This document shows positions 6,455 through 12,370 of a stretch of DNA of 12,370 bases, piece after piece. Made by a program: the position numbers and the translations under genes. Within the stretch, counting starts at the first letter, position 1. Every line of letters begins with the position of its first letter. The stretch is from an uncultured Chloroflexota bacterium (GTDB lineage: Bacteria > Chloroflexota > Anaerolineae > Aggregatilineales > Phototrophicaceae). The notes under the pieces were generated by a model, which did not search any database, was not told the origin of the DNA, and saw only the letters and a program-made list of their open reading frames with translations. The stretch is taken from positions 1 to 12,370 of the forward strand of contig CALDGT010000550.1 of NCBI GenBank assembly GCA_937942935.1, given 5' to 3'.

Positions 6455-7962
6455 TGCTTCGGGCAACATTTCTTCCCAAGAAATCTGTAGGGACGGCTTA
6501 TATGCCGTCCTTATGGACACGCTATATCCTGTCACTACTCCTCGCATGGGCAGTTCTACTTATCGCGGGGACGATGAATAAACGCTTTCATCCTGATGAA
6601 GCCTTATATACCACCTTCGCCCGCAATGCCTTTGTGCATGGTGATTGGTTGCTCACCAGCCCACTCGATAAACCCCCACTCAGCATTTATGCCAATGCCA
6701 TCTCGCAAGCCTTATTCGGCGGGGTAATGACCGATAAAGGTGTGTATGATTTGCCGATTCGGGTGGGCGAATTTGTGGCACGCATCCCCAATTTATTCGC
6801 AGGACTCATCACGGTTGCTATTTTTATCGCACTCGAAAAAAAATTATTCCGCAACAAATCCTTCATTGGCACATTATCCCTAATTGCATCGCCATTATTT
6901 ATTGGATTGAGTGCCAGCGCCTTCACCGATAGCTTGATGTTGATGTGGGTGATGGGCGCATGGTTAGCCATAGAACGCAAACAATCATTTCTAAGCGGAT
7001 TTTTATTGATGGTCGGATTTGCCACCAAACCACAAGCCATTTTCTTTTTGCCCTTATTGATGATGCGCGGTTTATGGGGCAATTCACCCAAAAATTGGCT
7101 ACGATTCGGCATAGGGATGGTGATTCCGTTAGTGAGTCTATTGGTATGGGATGCGAGTCGTGGCACAACCAGCATTTTTGCACTGGGGCAATATAATTAT
7201 CCGACCACAGGACTGATTTACGACGCAACTAATTGGGGGTCTCGGCTATGGGCTTGGATAGGGTATCTCTTTTTGGGGATGAATCCGTTTATCCTCATTT
7301 TGGTGGGAATTACAGTTCTAACATTCATGGTAAGTCTGAATAAACCGACTTCAAAAGTATCTGATAAGCATCTTTTGACTCACATCAGCCTATTCATCCT
7401 CTTTTATAGTGCTTTACACATCCTCTTAGGCATTCCCATTTATGACCGTTATGTGTTGCTCATCATCCCACTGATTATATTAGTCATCAGGCGTTATCTC
7501 ACTTTCCTTGCGGTTATGGGTATGATGATTTTTTCGCCATTACTCACCATTTATATCGGACGCGATTTTTATATGCCCGATACAGACGGACTCATCATCA
7601 TGTTGGCAGATGAAATCAATGCCTTGCCCTTTGGGGCGATTGTGTATGACCCTTGGCGCGGGTGGGAATTGGGGTATTACTTGGGTGCGTGGAGTGATAA
7701 ACGGCGTGTATATTATCCAGACCCCTATATAATGGCGCAAGATTCACTAAATAATCCAGAGATGGCGACACGCTATTTTATTGTGCCAAGCTATTTTATA
7801 GAACGAAGCGCAAAAGAGTATGAGGTGTGGTTATCTGCCCTGCGCGATGTGGGTTATAAAATAACACCTTATAGCAGAGTTTTTGTCCCCCTCAATACCA
7901 CACTAGCATATATGGGAACCGAATATTATATGATTTTCGCCCTAAATCCGCCGCCCCATTAG
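6454..7962 (+). CDS. GT-C membrane glycosyltransferase (PMT/ArnT-like)
   Basis: The protein of up to 502 residues is strongly hydrophobic over its first 380 residues, with roughly ten predicted membrane helices beginning near residue 23. After the first helix, HPDEALY (46-52) supplies the acidic pair typical of the first extracytoplasmic loop of GT-C enzymes. LDKPPLSIY (71-79) is the DKPP motif of the PMT_2/ArnT group, which transfers sugars from polyprenyl-phosphate donors outside the membrane. The C-terminal 120 residues are soluble and rich in aromatic residues. Donor and acceptor are unknown. The first ATG overlaps the DUF1028 stop (TAATG), favouring coupled translation. A downstream ATG at 6502 (residue 17) lies in the loop of a hairpin and would start closer to the first helix, so the N-terminal 16 residues may not be native. 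The stop overlaps the convergent PadR gene by 4 bp. Confidence 0.85.
   Translation: MLRATFLPKKSVGTAYMPSLWTRYILSLLLAWAVLLIAGTMNKRFHPDEALYTTFARNAFVHGDWLLTSPLDKPPLSIYANAISQALFGGVMTDKGVYDLPIRVGEFVARIPNLFAGLITVAIFIALEKKLFRNKSFIGTLSLIASPLFIGLSASAFTDSLMLMWVMGAWLAIERKQSFLSGFLLMVGFATKPQAIFFLPLLMMRGLWGNSPKNWLRFGIGMVIPLVSLLVWDASRGTTSIFALGQYNYPTTGLIYDATNWGSRLWAWIGYLFLGMNPFILILVGITVLTFMVSLNKPTSKVSDKHLLTHISLFILFYSALHILLGIPIYDRYVLLIIPLIILVIRRYLTFLAVMGMMIFSPLLTIYIGRDFYMPDTDGLIIMLADEINALPFGAIVYDPWRGWELGYYLGAWSDKRRVYYPDPYIMAQDSLNNPEMATRYFIVPSYFIERSAKEYEVWLSALRDVGYKITPYSRVFVPLNTTLAYMGTEYYMIFALNPPPH
6491..6510. repeat. Small perfect inverted repeat inside the glycosyltransferase 5' end
   Basis: GGACGGC (6491-6497) and GCCGTCC (6504-6510) flank the 6-base loop TTATAT. 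The unit is preceded by GTAG, and its style resembles short dispersed palindromic repeats of bacterial genomes. Only one copy is present in this window, so membership of a repeat family is unproven. It includes the alternative ATG at 6502-6504. Confidence 0.6.
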
Positions 7963-8795
7963 AATCCATCATCCGAATCTTCTGTTGAGCGCTCATCATT
8001 TTCCGTGTTATCCCTATCTTTTTTTGGGAATAAGGCGGTAGGGGTTTCTTCTTCAATAATGGGTTCAAGTTTTGGACGTTTCATTTTTTGCAGGCGTTTA
8101 TCTGGGTCTTTCGGTTCGCCAGATGATTCTTCTTTTGGACGTGCTATTTTTTGCAGGCGTTTTTCTTCTTCGGTCACTTCATGTAAGTGATGGCGAGTAT
8201 CATTTTTCGATGGGAGTGGGTTGGTATCATCACTTGGTCTGCCACGCAGTACAGCAGGATACCGCCGTGACCATGATTTTAGGAAGTCATCAAACCATTT
8301 TAACTCTGCTTCCATAAGCATAATGCTATGGCTATAAAGGGCTTCGATATGTTCGGGCATATCGGCATTTTTTTGTTGACGCTGAAAAGATTTTTCTACC
8401 GCGAGTAAGCGCTGGCTCAGGTCGCCACGATGTTGGCTGACAATCTGATACACCTGCGCGGGTTTCAGTGCATTCAGATTAGCGAGTGCCAATTCAAACC
8501 CTGTGCCAAATGGACGGGGTTGACGCAAACGGTCTGCAATAGCCGTTTGTAATATCCCCTGCCCTGCCTCTGTCAGTGAATAAACCTTACGGGCGGGTTG
8601 ATGTCCATCAGAGCGCAATTCGCTCATCAATAAATGACGTTCTTCGAGTTGGTTAAGCAAATAATGGATAGATGAAAACCCGATAGCCACCCAATCACGC
8701 AAACCGCGCTTATCAATGAGTTCTTGAATCTCATGACCATATCGCGCCCCTTCTGCGACCAAGTTCAAAATAGTGAGTTCTGCATCGGTTATCAT
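7959..8795 (-). CDS. PadR-family transcriptional regulator with long charged C-terminal tail
   Basis: The 278-residue protein has residues 1-90 forming a PadR winged helix: ITDAELTILNLVAEGARYGHEIQELIDKRG, then SSIHYLLNQLEERHLL (the PadR form has 'IYxxLxxLE') and RKVYSLTEAGQ on the wing. Residues about 95-182 are helical, ending LMEAELKWFDDFLKSW, and match the usual PadR dimerisation region. From about 185 to the end is a highly charged, low-complexity tail not typical of PadR proteins. It contains a duplicated unit (KRLQKIARPK at 212-221, KRLQKMKRPK at 233-242) and an acidic end. The ATG at 8795 has AAAGGG 9 nt upstream; an in-frame GTG at 8816 is a weaker start because GGAG abuts it. The gene follows the response regulator by 33 nt and probably shares its transcript. 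Target genes are unknown; autoregulation is common in the family. Confidence 0.85.
   Translation of the reverse strand: MITDAELTILNLVAEGARYGHEIQELIDKRGLRDWVAIGFSSIHYLLNQLEERHLLMSELRSDGHQPARKVYSLTEAGQGILQTAIADRLRQPRPFGTGFELALANLNALKPAQVYQIVSQHRGDLSQRLLAVEKSFQRQQKNADMPEHIEALYSHSIMLMEAELKWFDDFLKSWSRRYPAVLRGRPSDDTNPLPSKNDTRHHLHEVTEEEKRLQKIARPKEESSGEPKDPDKRLQKMKRPKLEPIIEEETPTALFPKKDRDNTENDERSTEDSDDGF
8070..8162. repeat. Imperfect 30-bp direct repeat in the PadR tail coding region
   Basis: Two 30-bp copies, 8070-8099 and 8133-8162, differ at only three adjacent bases (27/30 identical) and are spaced 63 bp apart, in frame. They encode KRLQK-[I/M]-[A/K]-RPK. This looks like an internal duplication within the coding sequence, and its high DNA identity suggests it is fairly recent. 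Confidence 0.8.
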
Positions 8796-8828
8796 CAGAA
8801 AAAGCCCTTTATTCACTCCATAACACGG

Positions 8829-9227
8829 TCATTTTTTGGGTCTGCCATTCCGTACTAAATCTTGTACTGTAGAAATAAGGTTATTCACGATATAGGGTTT
8901 TGTCAAATAACGGTCTGCACCAGAATTGAGCGCCTCCCGAATTTGGTCTGGGTCTGCAAGTGCCGATAAAATCACCACAGGCAAGGCGTCGAACACTTCT
9001 TTTGCCCGCATTTGTTTCAAGAATTCAATACCACTGGTATCTGGTAACATCATATCTAAAATGATAACACTAGGGAGTGGGCGTTGTTTGAGTACCTCTG
9101 CCGCCGATGATGCGGTCAATGCACCCACAGAGTCCATCCCTGCGCGTTGTAACAATGTAGAGACTAGCTTTTGCAAGGCGGGGTCGTCGTCAACCACCAG
9201 CACACGCGGCTTTTCTTCATTTTCCAC
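8829..9227 (-). CDS. Single-domain response regulator (CheY-like receiver)
   Basis: The 132-residue protein consists of one receiver domain with no output domain. The acidic pocket is VVDDDP (D13-D15), the phospho-acceptor is D58 in VIILDMMLPDTSG, the switch Ser is S88 in VILSALAD, and the conserved lysine is K110 in LTKPY. Every residue needed for phosphorylation is present, so it should take phosphate from an external histidine kinase, which is not in this window. The start is GTG at 9227, with AAAGGA 7 nt upstream. The PadR gene follows 33 nt downstream, making a likely two-gene regulatory operon in which the receiver may act on a partner protein instead of DNA. Downstream partners are not evident. 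Confidence 0.93.
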   Translation of the reverse strand: MENEEKPRVLVVDDDPALQKLVSTLLQRAGMDSVGALTASSAAEVLKQRPLPSVIILDMMLPDTSGIEFLKQMRAKEVFDALPVVILSALADPDQIREALNSGADRYLTKPYIVNNLISTVQDLVRNGRPKK

Positions 9228-9248
9228 GAATTATTCCTTTCATCTTCA

Positions 9249-9254
9249 GTATAC
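9249..9254 (-). promoter_or_regulatory. -10 element upstream of the response regulator
   Basis: TATACT (5/6 match) lies on the minus strand, with a predicted start near 9242 and a leader of about 15 nt containing the ribosome binding site. The -35 region is poor. Confidence 0.4.
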
Positions 9255-9375
9255 CCACTGGCATATATGAAAATTGACCTAACAACATCTTTTTATAGTC
9301 TATCAGAAAACCTATCAATTCAACATTCTTGTTTGGGAAAATTGTCTCAATTATTCCAGAATTGTACGCCAGACT

Positions 9376-9404
9376 TTGCGAAAATAAGCAGGAACGTGTA
9401 TTAT
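9376..9404 (+). promoter_or_regulatory. Promoter of the LysM lipoprotein gene
   Basis: TTGCGA (9376-9381) and TATTAT (9399-9404) are separated by 17 bp, giving a leader of about 50 nt before the ATG at 9461. The rest of the 233-bp divergent gap (9228-9460) is A/T-rich with nothing else recognisable. Confidence 0.6.
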
Positions 9405-9460
9405 TTTAGTAGGGACTTCTTATCCCACATATTTTGTTTTTCCTGAGAGAGGCTATTCCG

Positions 9461-10600
9461 ATGGCGCTGAAAAGACTATTTTTCTTAATGCCACTCATGC
9501 TCCTAATCCTAACAGGTTGCTATCAGCAAGCGAGTGATGATTTAGATGCGTTACCCCAATCGGTTTCGGTTGTCGGAACACCGACCATTTCATCTCAAAG
9601 TGTTATCATCACACCAGAGGAAACTGTTGATGTGACTGCGGACATGACAGAAGAAACGCCGATGGTTGTGGCGCAAGATGCGACTGCCACCCTCGAAGAT
9701 TTGCCACTGATGACCGCCACTGAAACAGTCACACCAAGTATCACAGCGACCATCACCAACACACCAACCGAGACATCTACCCCAACCATCACACCCATTG
9801 GCGAGTTGAGTACAGCGACATCCACACCAACAGCAACAAACACAGAATCGGTTAGTCAACCTCTCACTGTCACCGAAGGTACACCCACACCATTATTCAA
9901 CGAATTGGCGACCAATACCCCTACCCCCACACCAACCCTAACACTGACCTTGACGCCAACACCGACATTAACATTTACACTCACACCAACATTAACCAGC
10001 ACAATTGCGCCAACTGTCACGCCAGATATCCTGACACCGAGCGTCCCGATTGGTCCCAGCGCGATTAGCACCCCGACACCCGCACCAACCAATGAACCAC
10101 TCATCACGCCCACAGATTTCGCTGTGAGCGCCCAAAATGCAGGTGCAACCGCGACCCCACGCCCAGAATGTGAATATGTCGTCATCGCGGGTGATACCTT
10201 ATTCCGTATCGCACAAAAATTAGATATAACCCTCGCAGAACTCCGCGCGGTCAACCCACCCGTTGCCAATACCGATATTATTCGTGTCGGGCAACGCCTG
10301 ATTATTCCTGATTGCGAAGAATCAGAAAGCACCATCAGCCGTCCAGCCAACGTAGCGACCAGCACCCCAAGCGGTGGTGGCATTAGCGTGGTTGTACCAG
10401 CCGATGGCAATAATGTTGACCGTGGGATTTTATCTACGAATCAAGAATATGTCGTTCAGGCAGGCGATACCCTCTCGCGCATTGCCCAACGCTTTAATAC
10501 AACTGTAGATGCCATTGTCCGCGCCAATAATCTGAGTAATCCAAATAGTTTATCGGTTGGGCAACGCCTGATTATCCCATCTGGGACAACACAACCCTAA
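9461..10600 (+). CDS. Lipoprotein with Thr/Pro-rich spacer and two LysM domains
   Basis: The 379-residue protein begins MALKRLFFLMPLMLLILTGC, a lipoprotein signal with lipobox LTGC and lipidated C20. Residues about 36-235 form a low-complexity spacer of Thr, Pro, Ser and Ala with many TPT and TLT steps, probably extended. LysM1 covers 239-283 (YVVIAGDTLFRIAQ...VGQRLIIP) and LysM2 covers 330-373 (YVVQAGDTLSRIAQ...VGQRLIIP), with six residues after it. LysM domains bind GlcNAc-containing glycans, so the protein likely sits in the envelope and contacts peptidoglycan or a related polymer. No catalytic domain is present. The ATG at 9461 follows GAGAGG by about 8 nt. An upstream in-frame ATG at 9434 would prefix nine residues to the signal and is less likely. 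Cysteines C237 and C285, just outside LysM1, could pair. Confidence 0.93.
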   Translation: MALKRLFFLMPLMLLILTGCYQQASDDLDALPQSVSVVGTPTISSQSVIITPEETVDVTADMTEETPMVVAQDATATLEDLPLMTATETVTPSITATITNTPTETSTPTITPIGELSTATSTPTATNTESVSQPLTVTEGTPTPLFNELATNTPTPTPTLTLTLTPTPTLTFTLTPTLTSTIAPTVTPDILTPSVPIGPSAISTPTPAPTNEPLITPTDFAVSAQNAGATATPRPECEYVVIAGDTLFRIAQKLDITLAELRAVNPPVANTDIIRVGQRLIIPDCEESESTISRPANVATSTPSGGGISVVVPADGNNVDRGILSTNQEYVVQAGDTLSRIAQRFNTTVDAIVRANNLSNPNSLSVGQRLIIPSGTTQP

Positions 10601-10613
10601 TCGAATACCATTT

Positions 10614-10647
10614 TTTGTAGTGGTATGAGCTATCATGCCACTACAAA
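10614..10647. terminator. Long palindromic hairpin between convergent lipoprotein genes
   Basis: TTTGTAGTGG (10614-10623) and CCACTACAAA (10638-10647) are perfect 10-bp arms, extended inward by one T-G wobble and four more pairs (ATGA/TCAT) to a GCTA loop. The position between two stop codons fits a bidirectional terminator, but no T tract follows the stem on either strand, so it may instead be a mobile palindromic repeat or act through RNA stability. Confidence 0.55.
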
Positions 10648-10652
10648 CCCCT

Positions 10653-11300
10653 CTATTCTATATTTCCCTCATACACAAACAAATTATCAAATGCGATTTC
10701 GACCACAGTATCTTTTTCTGCCGCCACCAAAAACCCAACATAACCACTAGCATATGTGTCATCGCGCATTTCATACACCAAATTATCATTCACATATAAC
10801 GCCAAATAATCATCTACACAAACCACTTTCATCCGATTCACCGCAATCCCCTGATTCACCAACGGGGTTTTATACCACGCAATAATCGGCTCAATTTCGC
10901 CCCACCTGCCCACGCGAAGCGATGTCGCGCCATCACCACTGATGAGAAAATAATAACCGTTGGTGCTTCCATCGGCAATTGAAGCCCGACACACCACCCC
11001 ATACGCATTTTGTGGATGAGAAGATAATTGGTTAGCATCTACCGTAATCACCACATCAGTATAATTGCCAACCCCAAATCCCATCACAAATTGATTGACA
11101 TTCGCCGTCATGCGATATGCGCCATCTTCCACCCCGATTTTGACCACCCCCTGTTGGCGATTATCCCAACGGATGTCATCATCAAAGGTGGTGCTATAGA
11201 GTAAATCGCCTTGTGTAATATCCACCGTTGCGCGAGGACTACACCCAACCAGCCCCATGAGGGCAAAAATAATCATCACTAAGCTATATTTTTTATCCAT
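10653..11300 (-). CDS. Lipoprotein with probable beta-sandwich (LamG/concanavalin-like) domain
   Basis: The 215-residue protein begins MDKKYSLVMIIFALMGLVGC, a lipoprotein signal with lipobox LVGC and C20. The rest alternates short hydrophobic strands: LLYSTTFDD, then DGAYRMTANVN, DVVITVDANQL, AYGVVCRAS, NGYYFLISGDGATSLRVGR, RMKVVCVDDYLALYVNDNLVYEMRDD, and GYVGFLVAAEKDTVVEIAFDNLFVYE. This order of motifs (an opening 'F-D', 'Y-F-I-GDG' in the middle, 'A-FDN' at the end) is that of laminin-G/DUF1080-like sandwich domains common on secreted proteins. It suggests binding to a glycan or another surface partner; no catalytic residues are evident. In-frame ATGs at 11330 and 11312 lie upstream, none with a clear Shine-Dalgarno sequence. 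The ATG at 11300 gives the most regular signal peptide. Confidence 0.75.
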   Translation of the reverse strand: MDKKYSLVMIIFALMGLVGCSPRATVDITQGDLLYSTTFDDDIRWDNRQQGVVKIGVEDGAYRMTANVNQFVMGFGVGNYTDVVITVDANQLSSHPQNAYGVVCRASIADGSTNGYYFLISGDGATSLRVGRWGEIEPIIAWYKTPLVNQGIAVNRMKVVCVDDYLALYVNDNLVYEMRDDTYASGYVGFLVAAEKDTVVEIAFDNLFVYEGNIE

Positions 11301-11325
11301 AAAGATAATCATCGCATAAGAAACA

Positions 11326-11353
11326 GTCATAAATCAAAACCATTTATTGCCAA
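11326..11353 (-). promoter_or_regulatory. Candidate promoter of the beta-sandwich lipoprotein
   Basis: TTGGCA (11353-11348) and TATGAC (11331-11326, 4/6) are 16 bp apart on the minus strand. The -35 shares bases with the divergent plus-strand -35. If real, the start near 11319 would exclude the ATG at 11330 and support 11312 or 11300. Confidence 0.35.
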
Positions 11354-11374
11354 CACGCCATTCCACGCTATAAT
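11347..11374 (+). promoter_or_regulatory. Promoter of the DUF151-dnaB unit
   Basis: TTGCCA (11347-11352, 5/6) and a perfect TATAAT (11369-11374) are separated by 16 bp. The start near 11381 leaves about 35 nt before the ATG at 11416, including the AAAGG ribosome binding site. No further promoter is evident before dnaB. Confidence 0.7.
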
Positions 11375-11415
11375 CAAATAAAAGAGCTTGTGCGAAACGC
11401 CATAAAGGTTGTCTT

Positions 11416-11964
11416 ATGATAGAAGTTGTGATTGATAGTATCCGTGTTAGTTTAATGTCTCAGCATCGGCTTGTGACCCTCAAAGATGTGAATAGTGACC
11501 GCTTGTTGCCCATTTGGATTGGTCCCTTTGAGGCAGAAGCGATAACCGTAGAATTACAACCCGATAATCCTCCATCGCGTCCCATGACCCATGACTTGCT
11601 CAAGTCGGTCATCCGTGAATTGGGTGGGCGCGTGGTGCATGTGTATATCAACGATATAAAAAATGATGTTTTTTATGCCCGTATTGTTGTCGAGGTCAAT
11701 GACCGTCAAATAGACATAGATTCGCGCACCAGCGATGCCATTGCCCTCGCTGTCCGCGCCAAAGTGCCGATTTTTGTGAATGAATCGGTTTTGATACGTG
11801 GCGGCATTAAGCCAGATGAAGATGTCGAACACGAAGTGACAGAAGGCGAATCGGGTGTGGCGATTAGCGAAAACGAACCCATTGGCGAAGAAAAATTAAG
11901 CGCCTTTGCCGATTTTCTCAATAGCCTCGACCTCGATTTAGGCGATGCGGATGACGACAAATAG
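11416..11964 (+). CDS. Bifunctional nuclease domain protein (DUF151)
   Basis: The 182-residue protein has residues 1-130 matching the bifunctional nuclease (BFN/DUF151) family. It has the N-terminal strand-rich part, LPIWIGPFEAEAI (31-43), RPMTHDLL (55-62) and DSRTSDAIALAVRAKVPIFV (102-121). Plant members are reported to have RNase and DNase activity; the bacterial role is not settled. Residues 135-182 form an acidic tail ending in DLDLGDADDDK, which is likely flexible. The ATG at 11416 has AAAGG 7 nt upstream and lies behind a good promoter. dnaB starts 12 nt after the stop, so the two are probably one transcript. A nucleic-acid role would fit that neighbour but is not proven. Confidence 0.9.
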   Translation: MIEVVIDSIRVSLMSQHRLVTLKDVNSDRLLPIWIGPFEAEAITVELQPDNPPSRPMTHDLLKSVIRELGGRVVHVYINDIKNDVFYARIVVEVNDRQIDIDSRTSDAIALAVRAKVPIFVNESVLIRGGIKPDEDVEHEVTEGESGVAISENEPIGEEKLSAFADFLNSLDLDLGDADDDK

Positions 11965-11976
11965 CCTGTCGCCTTC

Positions 11977-12370
11977 ATGAATACATCACCAGAATTTCCA
12001 TATAGCCAAGAAGCAGAAGAAGCCGTCATTGGCTCAGTGTTATTGGATGATAGTGTGTTTCCCACACTATCCCAATCACTAAATGCCGATGATTTCTTCT
12101 TTCCACGCCACATCTATATTTGGGAGTGCTTCAAACGCCTCGCAGAACGCCGTGAACCGATAGATATTATCACCCTCGCCGATGAATTAAAGGCAATTGG
12201 GCGGTTTGTAGATGCGGGGGGTGATGCGTATATCACCCACCTGTTGACCAATATCCCCACATCACATAATGTTGGGGTATATGGGCGCATTGTAGAGAAA
12301 AACGCCGTCCGCAGAAAATTGCTCCGTGCCTCAGAAGAAATTAAGGCATTGGCGATGAATGCCGAGATGG
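11977..12370 (+). CDS. dnaB: Replicative DNA helicase, N-terminal part (runs off the window)
   Basis: The first 131 codons of DnaB are present. FPYSQEAEEAVIGSVLLDD matches the start of the DnaB N-terminal domain. It is followed by FFFPRHIYIWECFKRLAERREPIDIITLADELK and AYITHLLTNIPTSHNVGVYGRIVEKNAVRRKLLRASEEI, the usual order of helices in this primase-contacting domain. The ATPase domain lies beyond the window. DnaB unwinds DNA ahead of the replication fork as a hexamer. The ATG at 11977 lacks a clear Shine-Dalgarno sequence (the upstream bases are CTGTCGCCTTC), so it may depend on coupling to the upstream gene, whose stop is 12 nt away. The identification is firm. Confidence 0.96.
   Translation, partial: MNTSPEFPYSQEAEEAVIGSVLLDDSVFPTLSQSLNADDFFFPRHIYIWECFKRLAERREPIDIITLADELKAIGRFVDAGGDAYITHLLTNIPTSHNVGVYGRIVEKNAVRRKLLRASEEIKALAMNAEM

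Noticed and set aside
6687..7228. Minus-strand open frames opposite the GT-C glycosyltransferase
   Set aside because: They mirror membrane-helix codons of the real gene and show no motifs of their own.
8802..8810. A two-codon ATG-GAG-TGA minigene between the response regulator and PadR
   Set aside because: It overlaps the gap and the weak GTG start by chance; nothing supports it as a regulatory uORF.
9892..10015. Possible tandem repeat or CRISPR-like array in the Thr/Pro region
   Set aside because: The repetition is short, irregular and coding (TPT/TLT steps), without equal repeats and unique spacers.
9590..10410. Minus-strand frames rich in Val, Gly and Cys opposite the LysM lipoprotein
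   Set aside because: Their composition is the direct antisense of the Thr/Pro repeat codons; they are not independent genes.

Overview
The window looks like a chromosomal housekeeping segment of a bacterium, most plausibly Chloroflexota (Anaerolineae-like). The pointers are a long insertion near the C-terminal end of RpoB, lipoproteins with Thr/Pro-rich spacers and LysM repeats, class-A-like serine hydrolases, a moderate GC content and good SigA-type promoters. The phylum call is an inference from family resemblance, not a database result. There is no sign of phage, plasmid, transposase, CRISPR or a defence island, and no rRNA or tRNA gene was recognised.

Layout. (1) Positions 1-3441, minus strand: rpoB, lacking its C-terminal end at the window edge and starting with TTG. 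Its 279-bp upstream region holds two candidate promoters separated by a terminator-like hairpin with a T7 tract. (2) Positions 3721-5484, minus: a tight pair made of a HAD-IIA phosphatase followed, with 3 nt between them, by an exported serine-hydrolase/beta-lactamase-like protein with a Tat-type signal. (3) Positions 5573-7962, plus: a DUF1028 protein with a C-terminal putative peptidoglycan-binding domain, coupled by a TAATG overlap to a GT-C glycosyltransferase (PMT/ArnT-like). A small perfect hairpin lies inside the 5' end of the glycosyltransferase reading frame. (4) Positions 7959-9227, minus: a single-domain response regulator followed by a PadR-family regulator with an unusual charged tail containing a duplicated 10-residue unit. 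(5) Positions 9461-10600, plus: a secreted lipoprotein with two LysM domains. (6) Positions 10653-11300, minus: a second lipoprotein with a probable beta-sandwich (LamG/concanavalin-like) domain; a 34-bp palindrome sits between these two convergent genes. (7) Positions 11416-12370, plus: a bifunctional-nuclease-domain (DUF151) protein followed by dnaB, truncated by the window edge.

How they work together. Transcription (rpoB) and replication (dnaB) genes flank a set of mostly envelope-related genes: Tat-exported hydrolase, DUF1028/PG-binding protein, membrane glycosyltransferase, LysM lipoprotein and beta-sandwich lipoprotein. A small receiver-PadR regulatory pair lies among them. No wholly new multi-gene system is evident. 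The points most worth a second look are the promoter-hairpin-promoter arrangement upstream of rpoB, natural substitutions in the rifampicin pocket of RpoB (E. coli R529 to Thr and D516 to Glu), the KTG-box deviation in the beta-lactamase-like protein, and the duplicated motif in the PadR tail.
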